From positions 1 to 64,000 of the forward strand of contig JBMOMT010000044.1 of assembly GCA_049324835.1 (NCBI GenBank): a DNA stretch of 64,000 nucleotides. The letters are read 5' to 3'. Source of the stretch: JBMOMT01 sp049324835 (GTDB lineage: Bacteria; Chloroflexota; Anaerolineae; CAYNKW01). The notes below the pieces were generated by a model. That model was not told the origin of the DNA, ran no database searches, and worked only from the letters and a program-made list of their open reading frames with translations. A program made the position numbers and the translations under genes. Positions 1 through 8,683 of this stretch are shown here, in pieces. The first letter of the stretch is position 1. Every line of letters begins with the position of its first letter.

Positions 1-216
1 ACCCCCACAGCCACGGCGACGCCCACGCCCACAGCCAGCGTCACCCCCACGGCCAGCGTCACGCCGACGGCGACGACAGCGCCCACGCCCACACTGCTGC
101 CCCCCGGCGCCGATGCCCTCCATCCCACCGGCGATCTGCTGTGGGCTGCGTTGGGGGCAGGCGGGGTTCTGACCGGTCTACGATTGGGCCTGCGTCGGCG
201 GCGGTCGGCGAGCTGA
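1..216 (+). CDS. C-terminal end of a Thr/Pro-rich surface protein (5' truncated by window)
   Basis: Frame 1 is open from the first base to TGA at 214-216, giving 71 residues. About 30 residues of T/P/A-rich linker (repeats such as TPTATATPTP) are followed by a short hydrophobic stretch (LLWAALGAGGVLTGL) and an Arg-rich tail (LRRRR). This is the usual C-terminus of a Chloroflexota envelope protein: extracytoplasmic linker, one membrane anchor, positive cytoplasmic end. The functional domain lies upstream of the window, so no function can be given. Confidence 0.75.
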   Translation, partial: TPTATATPTPTASVTPTASVTPTATTAPTPTLLPPGADALHPTGDLLWAALGAGGVLTGLRLGLRRRRSAS

Positions 217-284
217 GCGCCAGCCCCAACGAGTTGGGGAATCCACCCTCGGAGCACACAACTCGTTGGAGAGGCAAGAACAGC

Positions 285-695
285 TCAGAAAGCCTTGAAC
301 ACTTTGGCCAACGACTCGCCGTAGACCGAGATGTCCCACTCGCAGACGTAACCGAAAGGTGTGATCCACACCTGGTAACCGGTATCGCACAACCGCCGGG
401 CCATCGCTTCCAGAAAATCCTGGGCAAACTCGGGCGAGGCGGTATCACCACCCAGGTGGGTAAACGAGTGCAGCACCACGTTCTTTAGCCCGCATTTGTT
501 GGCCAGCCATTTGACATTCTTGACGGCTTTGGTGAGCGCCTTGCCCTTTTGTATCTCGTCGATGGCCTCGGCGTGGAGGAAAATCACCGCTGCGTCTTGC
601 ACCTCGGCCTGGGCATCCGTCTCTTCAGCCGTGTCGAGGATACGCTCAAAGGCGCGGAACCAAAAGCGGCGCGCCTGGAACATGAGCAATTTCAC
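285..695 (-). CDS. Stand-alone archaeal-type threonyl-tRNA synthetase editing-domain-like protein
   Basis: The product has 136 residues. The sequence pattern matches the N-terminal editing domain of archaeal ThrRS (tRNA-Thr_ED, related to D-aminoacyl-tRNA deacylase): an N-terminal KLLMFQA strand, a central helix, then VVLHSFTHLGG and a late WITPFGYVCEW that resemble the archaeal YPFAHLS and APFGYYK motifs. No synthetase core is attached. In archaea this domain hydrolyses Ser-tRNA(Thr); a trans-editing role here is inference. Translation probably starts at GTG 693-695, which overlaps the stop of the upstream lipoprotein gene (GTGA), so the two are likely co-translated. Family call by motif recall only. 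Confidence 0.7.
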   Translation of the reverse strand: MKLLMFQARRFWFRAFERILDTAEETDAQAEVQDAAVIFLHAEAIDEIQKGKALTKAVKNVKWLANKCGLKNVVLHSFTHLGGDTASPEFAQDFLEAMARRLCDTGYQVWITPFGYVCEWDISVYGESLAKVFKAF

Positions 696-1042
696 GGCAA
701 TTGCACCCCCAGCGCCGCGCCAGCATCGCGCAGCTTTTGCCGCGCCAGGGCCAGATCGTTTTCCTGGAGGGCTGCCCCGGCCTCATTCAGCAGTTGTTCG
801 GCCTGGGAGACATCGTGACCACGCCCTTGTTCCGCCGTCACCAGTGCGCGCAACATTTCCCACTGCTCCTCCAGCTCCTGGCGAATGGTGAGCGGCGGTG
901 TGATGACGCGGCCCGGTTGAGTGAGCAGCGGTGATGGCCCCGGACTGGGCGCAGGCGTGGGCGAGACATCGCAGGCAGACAGCAGGCACGCCAGACCCAA
1001 CACCAGGGTCAGGGTTATCGGCTGCAGCTTTTGCGCTCTCAT
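692..1042 (-). CDS. Small lipoprotein, unknown function
   Basis: An N-terminal hydrophobic segment ends in a lipobox (LLSAC), followed by a Pro-rich spacer and an Ala/Gln/Glu-rich helical C-terminus (about residues 60-116) that looks like a short coiled coil. It should be exported and lipid-anchored. An ATG at 1049-1051 is possible, but the AAGG motif abuts it; ATG 1040-1042 has AAGG nine bases upstream and is preferred. The 3' end overlaps the start of the ThrRS-editing-like gene. The mature domain is not a family I recognise. Confidence 0.7.
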   Translation of the reverse strand: MRAQKLQPITLTLVLGLACLLSACDVSPTPAPSPGPSPLLTQPGRVITPPLTIRQELEEQWEMLRALVTAEQGRGHDVSQAEQLLNEAGAALQENDLALARQKLRDAGAALGVQLP

Positions 1043-1074
1043 GGCCGGCATCCTTCTTCGGGCCTCGAAAGGTC

Positions 1075-2094
1075 CTAACCACAGACCTGGCGGAAGACGC
1101 GCAGATAATTGCCGCCCAGAATCCGGCTCACATGCTCGTCGCTGTAGCCACGGGCCACCAGTCCGGCCGTCAGATGCGGCAGCCGCGAGACGTCCTCCAG
1201 GCCCGGCAGCACACCACCGAAACCGTCAAAGTCGGAGCCGAGACCCACGTGCGCCACGCCGATGCGCCCGACGATATAGTCGATGTGATCCAGCACCTTT
1301 TCCAGTGAGGCCTGTCGACCGTCCTGGCTCAAAAAGTTGGGCACATAGGTCACCGCCACCAACCCGCCGCTGGCCGCGACCCCTTCCAGTTGTTCGTCGG
1401 TGAGGTTGCGAGGGTGAGCGCACAAGGCGCGGGCGTTGGCATGCGAGGCCACCACCGGCGATTCGCTCAGGGCCAGCACGTCGCGCACGCCGGCCGGGGC
1501 CAGGTGGGCGATATCGAGCATGATACCCAGCCGATTGGCCTCTTTTACCAGCGCCACGCCAAACTCGGTCAGGCCGCCGCCGGTGCGGATTTCGCCCAGG
1601 CCATCGGCGGCCTGATTGCGCCAGTTCCAGGTGAGGCCCAACGCCCGCAAGCCCAGTCGATGAAACAAACGCAGCACGGCCAGGTCGCCTTCCAATCCCT
1701 CGGCGCCTTCCAGACTGAGCACGCCGGCCACTTTGCCCTCGACTTGGGCGCGTTCCACGTCTGATGCTGTCGTTGCCAGCAAGAGTGAGTCGGTATTTTC
1801 CTCCACCGACCGGTAAAAGGCATCGATCAGACGCAGAGCTTCGTTGGTCGCATCGGCAGGCAAGTAGCGCGCCCGGACAAAACAGGCAAAGATCTGGGCC
1901 GTCACGCCGCCCTCCCGCAGGCGGGGCAGGTCGATGTGCAGCGAGTGGGTGATGTCGCCCTGGGGCTGCGACTCGCGGCGCTCGGCCAGCCGCCGTTCGC
2001 CATCACGGATGGATAGAAGCGTGTCGCAGTGGCCGTCGAAAACAATGCTGCTGGCGTGCAGGCTCGAGACTCGCTGTTCAGGGGTGGGGGTCAC
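1075..2094 (-). CDS. Membrane dipeptidase-like metallopeptidase (M19 family)
   Basis: M19 (renal dipeptidase-type) enzymes are binuclear zinc hydrolases cleaving dipeptides, including L-D types. Visible hallmarks are FDGHCDT near the N-terminus (metal HxD), the LSLEGAEGL glutamate, DIAHLA and VVASHANARAL histidines, and GSDFDGF near the C-terminus. There is no signal peptide, so the enzyme is probably cytoplasmic. The frame is open to 2127, but GTG at 2092-2094 has a strong ribosome-binding site (GAGGAGG, 2101-2107) and is chosen, giving 339 residues. It overlaps the upstream 75-residue gene by 17 bp, which implies co-transcription. Confidence 0.9.
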   Translation of the reverse strand: MTPTPEQRVSSLHASSIVFDGHCDTLLSIRDGERRLAERRESQPQGDITHSLHIDLPRLREGGVTAQIFACFVRARYLPADATNEALRLIDAFYRSVEENTDSLLLATTASDVERAQVEGKVAGVLSLEGAEGLEGDLAVLRLFHRLGLRALGLTWNWRNQAADGLGEIRTGGGLTEFGVALVKEANRLGIMLDIAHLAPAGVRDVLALSESPVVASHANARALCAHPRNLTDEQLEGVAASGGLVAVTYVPNFLSQDGRQASLEKVLDHIDYIVGRIGVAHVGLGSDFDGFGGVLPGLEDVSRLPHLTAGLVARGYSDEHVSRILGGNYLRVFRQVCG

Positions 2095-2305
2095 AGTTTT
2101 CCTCCTCGGTGTTTTGAATGATCTCACTCGGTGGATCGTTTATTTGGCGCCACAACTCGCGGCTATAGCGCCACAGTGTACGCCTCAGAGAGAGCTGCCA
2201 CCGGGCGCTGCGAGGCATCTTTTCACGGCTGGTGACGATGAGCCGGCTGGCCTCTTGAAGGTATTCCATGCGGCGCTTCTTGTCGGCAGACAGCGGTTCA
2301 GTCAT
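2078..2305 (-). CDS. Small charged hypothetical protein
   Basis: A 75-residue ORF starts at ATG 2303-2305. It is rich in Arg, Glu and Ser, with helical stretches (KRRMEYLQEASRLI; LSLRRTLWRYSRELW) and no membrane segment or metal motif. The 3' end overlaps the M19 gene and carries that gene's ribosome-binding site, so it is probably the first gene of a two-gene unit. I do not recognise the family. Amphipathic helices would suit a small DNA- or protein-binding role, but that is speculative. Confidence 0.5.
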   Translation of the reverse strand: MTEPLSADKKRRMEYLQEASRLIVTSREKMPRSARWQLSLRRTLWRYSRELWRQINDPPSEIIQNTEEENCDPHP

Positions 2306-2378
2306 TGTATCTCATCCATCAACGGCGCCGATCGGCACGCCATCAATAACATCGACCAAAAGCGTCCGGCAAAGAATT

Positions 2379-2407
2379 TTGACACACCACCTGTCTGAGG
2401 TTAAAAT
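2379..2407 (+). promoter_or_regulatory. Sigma70-type promoter for the histidine phosphatase gene
   Basis: TTGACA (2379-2384), a 17-bp spacer and TAAAAT (2402-2407), 31 bp before the start codon and just upstream of an AGGAGG ribosome-binding site. Confidence 0.65.
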
Positions 2408-2438
2408 TGACCCCAAAACCGATCACCAGGAGGTCTCG

Positions 2439-3059
2439 ATGCCAGAAACGCGTATTCTTCTCATCCGCCACGGCCAGACGGGCTGGAACGAAGGAGCCGG
2501 ACAGGCGCGCTACCGCGGCCAGACCGACATCCCTCTCGACGAGGTGGGCCACGCCCAGGCCCACGCCCTGGCCGCCCGCCTGATCCACGAACCCATCGAC
2601 GGCATCTATAGCAGCCCGCTGCAGCGAGCCGTGCAGACGGCCCAGCCCACCGCCGATCAACACCGTCTGCCGGTGGTGGCTCACCCTGGCCTGCTGGATA
2701 TGAACCTGGGCGAGTGGCAGGGTCTGACCCAGCAACAGGCCGCCGATCGTTACCCCCACCTTCATCGACAGTGGCTGGCAGCGCCGCACACCGTCACCCT
2801 GCCGGGCGGCGAAAACCTGGCGACGGTGCTGGCTCGCGCCCAGGCCGCCGTCATCGAGCTGGTGGCCCGTCACAGCGGCGGCGGTGTGATGCTGGTGGGC
2901 CATCAGGTGATCAACAAAGTGCTCCTCTGCTGGCTGCTGGGCCTGGATAACGCTCACTATTGGCGGATGACGCAGGACAATGCCTGCCTCAACGAGTTCG
3001 TCCACAGCGATGGTATCTATTGCGTGGTGCGGATCAACGACACCTGCCACCTACGGTAG
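2439..3059 (+). CDS. Histidine phosphatase family protein (phosphoglycerate-mutase-like)
   Basis: The product has 206 residues with the catalytic LLIRHGQTGWNEG motif at residues 7-19 (phospho-accepting H11), a helix with SPLQRAVQTA (phosphate-binding Arg), and the second catalytic histidine in VMLVGHQV. Members include cofactor-dependent mutases, alpha-ribazole phosphatases and broad phosphatases; the substrate cannot be assigned. ATG 2439-2441 is preceded by AGGAGG and supported by a consensus promoter. The upstream in-frame extension to 2268 covers the promoter and is rejected. The 3' end overlaps the convergent LysM gene by 9 bp. Confidence 0.9.
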   Translation: MPETRILLIRHGQTGWNEGAGQARYRGQTDIPLDEVGHAQAHALAARLIHEPIDGIYSSPLQRAVQTAQPTADQHRLPVVAHPGLLDMNLGEWQGLTQQQAADRYPHLHRQWLAAPHTVTLPGGENLATVLARAQAAVIELVARHSGGGVMLVGHQVINKVLLCWLLGLDNAHYWRMTQDNACLNEFVHSDGIYCVVRINDTCHLR

Positions 3060-3965
3060 CGCCAGCGTGTCGATGATCAATCCACTCTCGTCGCGTAACG
3101 TCGCCGCATCTCCCGGTTCGCCCCACACCGGCGCATCCAGCCCCCAGTGCAGGTCGGTGGCCGAATCGGAGCCGCTGCCGGTGTGGATACGCACGCTGCC
3201 GCCGGTGCCCAAAAAGAGACGCGGAAAGGTATAGACGTGATCCTGGGCATCGGAGAGCGTCCAACCCTCCATGAGCACCGATCGACCGCCGTTGAACACC
3301 AGCACTGCCTCGTCGGCCAGCACGCCAGAACCCATCACCTCGCGGATGACCACCTCCGGCTCGGTGGCCGGCGGCGTGACCGGCGGTGATGTCGGCGTGG
3401 CGCTGGGGCTGGGCGTGGGCGGCAAAGGCGTGGGCGATGGCCCGGGCGTGTCGCTGGGTCGGGGCAGAGGCGTGGGCATGACTGTCGGTTCGGGCAGCCC
3501 ACCCACGGGAATGATCAGATCCTGCCCCGCCTGGATAAAATTGGGATTCTCCAGGTTATTGGCCGCCATGATCTCTTCGACGGTGACGTTGAACTGGCTG
3601 GCGATGGTCAACAGCGTATCGCCGGGCCGCACGCGGTAGACCACCGGCTCGCCGGGGCCGGGCGTCAGAGTGGCCGTAGGCGGCGCGGGCGTCGGTGAGG
3701 CCACAGACGCCGTCTCGACGACCGGTGTGGGCGTCGTTGAGGCAGGCTCTCGCAGGGCATCCCACACGATGACGACCGTCAGGCTGATGAACAACGAAAT
3801 CGCGGCGTTGATGCCAATCAGGGCCAGGCTCTCACGCGTGCGGCGGCTCAGGTTGCGCCAGGGTGCTGGCAGGCGCGCCGAACGCCGGACAGCCCGCGGT
3901 CGGCGGGTCGAATCAGACGGCCGATGGGCCTCATCTCGGGTGCGCGGCGGTTCCTCCAGCCCCAT
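3051..3965 (-). CDS. Membrane-anchored LysM and lamin-tail-domain protein
   Basis: The product has 304 residues: an Arg-rich cytoplasmic N-terminus, one membrane segment (about residues 47-69), a T/P-rich linker, a LysM domain (about 108-153, YRVRPGDTLLTIASQFNV), a second Pro/Thr linker, and a C-terminal beta-rich domain (about 210-304; MEGWTLSDAQDHVYTFP) resembling the lamin-tail domain. LysM domains bind glycans such as peptidoglycan, so this is a likely cell-envelope protein with its C-terminus outside. The genomic neighbour on the 5' side (RACo-like) looks functionally unrelated, 12 bp away. Confidence 0.82.
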   Translation of the reverse strand: MGLEEPPRTRDEAHRPSDSTRRPRAVRRSARLPAPWRNLSRRTRESLALIGINAAISLFISLTVVIVWDALREPASTTPTPVVETASVASPTPAPPTATLTPGPGEPVVYRVRPGDTLLTIASQFNVTVEEIMAANNLENPNFIQAGQDLIIPVGGLPEPTVMPTPLPRPSDTPGPSPTPLPPTPSPSATPTSPPVTPPATEPEVVIREVMGSGVLADEAVLVFNGGRSVLMEGWTLSDAQDHVYTFPRLFLGTGGSVRIHTGSGSDSATDLHWGLDAPVWGEPGDAATLRDESGLIIDTLALP

Positions 3966-3977
3966 CTTTTTACCCCT

Positions 3978-5783
3978 TTACTCCAGGTACATGGCGCGAG
4001 CAAACTCGTTGGCAAAGTTGGCGTCGTTGGTCAGTTCGACGTATTCGGCGCGCCGGGCGATCTCGATGGCCAGCGCGCGTTGAGTTGTCGAGAGCAGAGC
4101 CAGGCGCGCGCCCAGTCCGGCAGCGTTGCCCACCTGCTGAAAACGATGCAACGGCAGCGGCGGAAACATGCCGATAGCCACCGCACTGCCCACGTCGATG
4201 TAGCTGCCAAAAGCTCCGGCCACCACCACACCGTCCAGATCGGCCTCGCTGAGACCGGCCTCGCGCAGCAGGATACGCACCCCGGCGCGCATGGCTCCTT
4301 TGGCAAGCTGGATCTCACCCACGTCGGCCCGACTGATGGTGATATCCTGACCTGCGCCGCTCTGAGCGGCCTCCACCAGCACAAATTCCGGCCCTTTTTC
4401 ACCCTGGCGAGTGCGGGCATGCGCCTGCATCTTGCCCCGACGGTCGAGCACACCCGCCAGTCGCAGTTGAGCCACCGCGTCCAGGATGCCAGAACCGCAC
4501 AGGCCCACCGGCGGTGTGTGACCGATGGTCTGAAATTCCACCTGCCCATCGGCCAGCCGCACCCGCTCGATAGCGCCACTGGCTGCGCGCATGCCAAAGC
4601 GAATGTGCGCCCCCTCAAAGGCCGGGCCAGAGGCCGTGGAGCAAGTCAACAGTCGCTCGCCAGCCTTGAGGGCCACCTCGGTATTGGTGCCGATATCCAG
4701 ACCCACCACCACCGCGTCTTGCTGCCAAAAGCCAGTCGCCAGCAGCATGGCCACGTGATCGGCGCCCACAAAACCGGCGATGTTGGGCAGCAGGTGTACA
4801 CCCGCTCCCGGCGCCAGGGTCAGACCCACATCCCGAGCCTTGACATCCAGCGGATCGACCACCGCAGGCACGTAGGGGGCCAGCCCAAGCTGGCCCACCG
4901 GCAACCCCAAAAAGAGATGGTGCATCGCCGTGTTGCCCACCACCACCGCCTCGGCGACGTCTGCGGTGCCGCGGCCGACCCGGGCGCAAAGACCCTGCAG
5001 CAACTGGTTTAACCCCTGGACAATGGCCCGTTGTAGGGTGACCACGCCGTCTTTTTCCTGCAGGGCAAAGGTGATGCGGGCCATCACGTCTTCGCCATAC
5101 GGGATCTGGGGGTTCATGATGGCGTCGGCGCCCAGCGTCTGACCACTGGTCAGATCCAAAAGATAACCGGCCACCTTGGTCGTGCCCACGTCCACGGCCA
5201 GGCCCAGCGGGCCGCGGCCCGCCGGATGGAAACTCACCAGCTCATTGCCTCGCAAGCCGACCACACCGCGCCAGTTCTCCCGGCGAAGCTGGTGCGATAA
5301 CTCGCGCAGCAGCGCCGGATCGACACACACGCCATCTGCCCCCAACTCGCGGCTCAGCGCATCGGTCAGGCGAGTGACATCGGCGCGGAGGTCGGTCAGG
5401 CTGGGGGGGGGCAGTTGCAGCGGCACAGCCCTGATCATCGGGCGGACCTCGACCGCCAGTGCCTGGCCTTCGATCTGGAGCCGCTGCTCGGTGGTCAGCG
5501 AACGGGGCGGAATGTGCACCCTGAGATGCGTTCGCGGCTGCACCAGGCAGGCCAGCCGATAGCCCGCGGCCAGCTCGTCGGCGCTCAGCGATTCCCGCTC
5601 CATAGCCGTGGGGGGATTCACGTCGCCCGCCACAATCTGCACGCGGCACGAGCCACAAACACCCTGGCCGCCGCAGAGCGAGGCGATACCCACACCCGCC
5701 TCGCGGGCGATCTGGAGCACGCTCTGGCCCTCTTGCCCCTCGACGCGCTGGCCAACCGGTTGAAAATCGATCTGTACACTCAC
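3978..5783 (-). CDS. 2Fe-2S ferredoxin / ASKHA-domain protein (RACo-like, DUF4445)
   Basis: The N-terminal ferredoxin domain has the plant-type cluster ligands C37, C43, C46 and C79 (LCGGQGVCGSC; RLACL). A linker region and a long ATPase-fold domain with FDVGTTKV-like VDVGTTKVAGYLLD, GLDIGTNTEVAL and VVAGAFGSYID follow. This architecture is that of reductive activators of corrinoid proteins, which use ATP to reduce Co(II) for methyl transfer. No methyltransferase or corrinoid protein is nearby, so the partner is unknown. GTG 5781-5783 (ribosome-binding site GAGGG) is chosen over the longer open frame, giving 601 residues. A promoter lies at 5849-5877. Confidence 0.85.
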   Translation of the reverse strand: MSVQIDFQPVGQRVEGQEGQSVLQIAREAGVGIASLCGGQGVCGSCRVQIVAGDVNPPTAMERESLSADELAAGYRLACLVQPRTHLRVHIPPRSLTTEQRLQIEGQALAVEVRPMIRAVPLQLPPPSLTDLRADVTRLTDALSRELGADGVCVDPALLRELSHQLRRENWRGVVGLRGNELVSFHPAGRGPLGLAVDVGTTKVAGYLLDLTSGQTLGADAIMNPQIPYGEDVMARITFALQEKDGVVTLQRAIVQGLNQLLQGLCARVGRGTADVAEAVVVGNTAMHHLFLGLPVGQLGLAPYVPAVVDPLDVKARDVGLTLAPGAGVHLLPNIAGFVGADHVAMLLATGFWQQDAVVVGLDIGTNTEVALKAGERLLTCSTASGPAFEGAHIRFGMRAASGAIERVRLADGQVEFQTIGHTPPVGLCGSGILDAVAQLRLAGVLDRRGKMQAHARTRQGEKGPEFVLVEAAQSGAGQDITISRADVGEIQLAKGAMRAGVRILLREAGLSEADLDGVVVAGAFGSYIDVGSAVAIGMFPPLPLHRFQQVGNAAGLGARLALLSTTQRALAIEIARRAEYVELTNDANFANEFARAMYLE

Positions 5784-5848
5784 GATGTTTCTGCCCTCAA
5801 AGATGGTTTTGCGGTTCCGAAATGGCGCACTCGATGTCAGGCGCAGGT

Positions 5849-5877
5849 ATTGTACTCCAAAAGCAGAGCACGAGCAA
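5849..5877 (-). promoter_or_regulatory. Promoter for the RACo-like gene
   Basis: Minus-strand TTGCTC (5872-5877), 17-bp spacer, TACAAT (5849-5854). It forms a divergent pair with the promoter at 5903-5931. Confidence 0.55.
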
Positions 5878-5902
5878 GCGGGTGTCTGGTGCAACATTCG
5901 AC

Positions 5903-5931
5903 TTGCGCAAACGACCTGCCTGTTGTATCAT
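5903..5931 (+). promoter_or_regulatory. Promoter for the PP2C-like membrane protein gene
   Basis: TTGCGC (5903-5908), 17-bp spacer, TATCAT (5926-5931), about 55 bp before the chosen GTG start. It lies back-to-back with the opposite promoter, leaving only 25 bp between the two -35 boxes. Confidence 0.5.
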
Positions 5932-5985
5932 GTATGCCGTCGGCGTGAGCAGGTCGGATCGTCGCCGCCGAGAGGGGAGGAGAGG

Positions 5986-8106
5986 GTGTCCACGCTGCCA
6001 GAGATGCAGGTGAGCCAGGCCCGGCTCGTGGCCGGACAACGGTCGATCACCTCTGCCGTGGCCCGTTTCGACGTGCAGCGGCAGCGAGGGCGGGATCAGG
6101 GGCCGGTCAAACTCTACGTGCTGGCTGTGGTCGAACGAGATGCGCAAGAGGCGCTGGCGCAGGCCATCGTCCAGGCCGTGGGTGAGTGTTTTGAGGCTAC
6201 GCCGGGCAGCCTCACCGCGCGCCTGATGCGGGCCGCTCAGGCCGGAAGCGCGCTGTTGCTCCAGGAAAACCTGTCGCTCGTTTCACAATCGCCGCGCAAC
6301 GGTGGCGTGGCCTGTGCGGTGGTGCGCCAGGACGACGTTTATCTGGCCCAGGCAGGTGATGCCGCAGCCGTTGTGTGCAGCCAGGGCGCACTGTCTTGCC
6401 TGCTGCGCGACGACCTCAACGACACCACACAAAAGGCTTTTGGCCGCCGCCGCGACCCCGACGTCCGGCTGGCCTATCACGCGCCGAGTCCCGGCGATGC
6501 GTTGCTGCTGGTCAGTTCCGAGCTCATCCGGCAGGCCGGCAACGAGGAGCTGATCCAGGCTCTGAGCGTAGCCGACGCTCACCTGGCGCTCGATGGACTG
6601 GCCGCCGCGCTGCCCACACGCGAAGGGGCCGCACTGGTGATAACCGTGTCCAGGCCGGCCGTGGCTGCTCCCCCTACCTCAGTCATCGAACGCCGCCGCC
6701 CTGCGGCGGCCGCAGAAAAACTGCCCCCCAGCCCCATCGAACCGGAACAGATCACCCCCGCCGGGCCGAAACTGGCCGAACGGCTCGAATCGTTCGGGGT
6801 GGGCGGGCGTCGCCTCCTGGGAACGACGGCCCGCCTGGCCGGCGACTGGCTCCACCGCCTGACGCCGGGCGGCGAAGGGCCCTACCGTGGTCGGCCCCAG
6901 CCCGCCGACCGCAAGCTGCGCCGCCAGACCGCCGGTGCAGACCATCCTCTGTGGCGCTGGATCGCTCTCAGTCTGCCGGTGCTGGTGGTGCTGGTGGTGC
7001 TGGGCGCCTATTGGAAACGAGGCTTTGATCGCCAGGCGCAGCACGAGGCGATGGTGGCAGAGGTGCAGGCGCAGCTCGAGATCGCCGCCACTGCCGACGA
7101 AATCACTGCCCGCCAGGCCCTGGAGACGGCCCTGCTGACGCTGGACGGGGCCGATGACTCGGCGGCGCAGAGCCAGGAGATCGTCGACCTGCAACAGGAC
7201 GTGCAGCGCCAACTGGATACCCTGAACCGGGTGGTTCGCCTGAGCAGCGCCAGCCTGCTTCACACCTACCCCGTCGCCGGCTCGGTGGATCAACTCGTCG
7301 TCCAGGGTGTTGACGTCTATGTGCTGGATCGACTCACCGACCGGGTGTATCACCATCGCCTCGACGAGACGGGCATGGCTCTACAATCGGACGAGGAGGC
7401 TCTGCTGGTGCGCAAGGGTGATCAGCCCGGTGATAGTGCTGTGGTGGGTGATCTGGTGGGCCTGGCCTGGATGGCCGGCGACGAGAGCGGGCAGGGTGGT
7501 GCATTGTTGATCCTGGGGCAGAACGGACAACTCTTCACCTACAACCCGGCCTGGGGACGGCTCACCGGCGCCATGTTACCTGCCGCCGAAACCTGGCAAT
7601 ACCCGGTGGCGGTGGCCAGTTACATGGGCAACTTGTACGTGCTCGATGCCGGGTTGGGCCAGGTGTTGCGTTACCGCGACGGCGGCGCCAGTTTCGACTC
7701 GGCGCCGGAGCCTTATTTCACCGCGCCTCCCCAAGAGATCACCACCGCTATCGACCTGGCGATCGATGGTTTTGTTTACCTGTTACTGCAAGACGGCCAG
7801 GTGAAAAAGTACCTGCGCGGTGAGCCGGTGACGACATTGACGTTGGAGCATCTGGATCGACCGCTGGAGCGACCGGCAGCCATCTTTGGCGCGCCCGACG
7901 ATCAGGCTCAGTTTCTCTATCTGGCCGATCCGATCCACAGCCGCGTGCTGCGTTGCGCCAAGGAGGGCCTGTTGGTGCAACAATTCGTCCTCGAGGCCAA
8001 CGACGCGCTGTCAGACGTGCGCGACATTTTCGTGGACGAGGTCGGCGACCGGGTTTACTTTGTCGCTGCCAACCAGCTCTACGTGATGCCGGTGACAGCG
8101 CCGTGA
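5986..8106 (+). CDS. Degenerate PP2C-like domain, membrane segment and C-terminal beta-propeller-like domain
   Basis: GTG 5986-5988 with an AGGGGAGGAG ribosome-binding site gives 706 residues. Residues 1-220 resemble the PP2C phosphatase fold (GGVACAVVRQDDVYLAQAGDA; GDALLLVSSELI) but lack the metal-binding RxxNQDA, ADGMGG and GGxDN motifs. A Pro-rich linker, one membrane segment (about 323-343, ALSLPVLVVLVVLGAYW) and a short helical stretch follow. The last 300 residues are beta-rich with repeats such as VYVLDRLTDRVYHHRLD, suggesting an extracytoplasmic propeller. It may be an envelope sensor with a non-catalytic cytoplasmic domain. This is inference from fold-level patterns. Confidence 0.65.
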   Translation: MSTLPEMQVSQARLVAGQRSITSAVARFDVQRQRGRDQGPVKLYVLAVVERDAQEALAQAIVQAVGECFEATPGSLTARLMRAAQAGSALLLQENLSLVSQSPRNGGVACAVVRQDDVYLAQAGDAAAVVCSQGALSCLLRDDLNDTTQKAFGRRRDPDVRLAYHAPSPGDALLLVSSELIRQAGNEELIQALSVADAHLALDGLAAALPTREGAALVITVSRPAVAAPPTSVIERRRPAAAAEKLPPSPIEPEQITPAGPKLAERLESFGVGGRRLLGTTARLAGDWLHRLTPGGEGPYRGRPQPADRKLRRQTAGADHPLWRWIALSLPVLVVLVVLGAYWKRGFDRQAQHEAMVAEVQAQLEIAATADEITARQALETALLTLDGADDSAAQSQEIVDLQQDVQRQLDTLNRVVRLSSASLLHTYPVAGSVDQLVVQGVDVYVLDRLTDRVYHHRLDETGMALQSDEEALLVRKGDQPGDSAVVGDLVGLAWMAGDESGQGGALLILGQNGQLFTYNPAWGRLTGAMLPAAETWQYPVAVASYMGNLYVLDAGLGQVLRYRDGGASFDSAPEPYFTAPPQEITTAIDLAIDGFVYLLLQDGQVKKYLRGEPVTTLTLEHLDRPLERPAAIFGAPDDQAQFLYLADPIHSRVLRCAKEGLLVQQFVLEANDALSDVRDIFVDEVGDRVYFVAANQLYVMPVTAP

Positions 8107-8120
8107 TCAGAGGAGGAGGT

Positions 8121-8669
8121 ATGCCCAATCAGGTTCTGGAGTTTTTGCGCGAAGGACGCCGCCGCCCGGCGCCCGGCTGGTTCATCGGCCTGTGCCGCAT
8201 ACTCTTTGGCCTGATCTGGCTGGTTAACGCGGGCTGGAAATCGCCGCCCGATTTTGGCCGCCAGGCCGGCGCGGGGCTGTGGTATTGGGTTCAGCAGGCC
8301 ATTCAATACCCGGCGCTGCCGTGGTACGGCGCCTTTTTGGAAAACGTGGTGCTGCCGAACCTGAGCCTTTTCGGCTGGCTGATCCTGGTGAGCGAATTGG
8401 GGGTGGGAATTTTCCTGGCGCTCGGCTTGCTGACCCGATTTTTCGCCGCGTTGGGCCTGCTGCTCTCGGTCAACCTGCTGGTGGCGTTCGCCGCCCATCC
8501 CACCCAGACCAGCGCAACCTACTGGATGATGATCCTGTTTCATGCGCTGTTCATCGCCACCAACGCCGGGCTGAATTGGGGGTTGGATCAGATTCTGCTG
8601 GAGAAACTGGCCAACTCGGCGCTGCGCCGAACAACCTGGGGACGACGGCTGATCGGTTTTTTGCGCTGA
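8121..8669 (+). CDS. DoxX/DoxD-family membrane protein
   Basis: The product has 182 residues with four hydrophobic segments. The pattern RILFGLIWLVNAGWKSPPDF, then LGVGIFLALGLLTRFFAALGLL and a final LFIATNAGLNWGLDQ, matches the DoxX / TQO small-subunit DoxD family, linked to respiratory quinone chemistry or redox stress. ATG 8121 follows a near-perfect AGGAGGAGGT 14 bp after the upstream stop, so it is co-transcribed with the PP2C-like gene. It ends 14 bp from a convergent gene, with a short GCCCGA/TCGGGC hairpin between them. Confidence 0.85.
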   Translation: MPNQVLEFLREGRRRPAPGWFIGLCRILFGLIWLVNAGWKSPPDFGRQAGAGLWYWVQQAIQYPALPWYGAFLENVVLPNLSLFGWLILVSELGVGIFLALGLLTRFFAALGLLLSVNLLVAFAAHPTQTSATYWMMILFHALFIATNAGLNWGLDQILLEKLANSALRRTTWGRRLIGFLR

Positions 8670-8683
8670 CAGCCCGAACCGGA

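Noticed and set aside
1908..1922. CCCTCCCGCAGG resembling the end of elements A and B
   Set aside because: It lies in the M19 coding region, where it encodes conserved LREGG residues, and has no partner arm nearby. Chance match.
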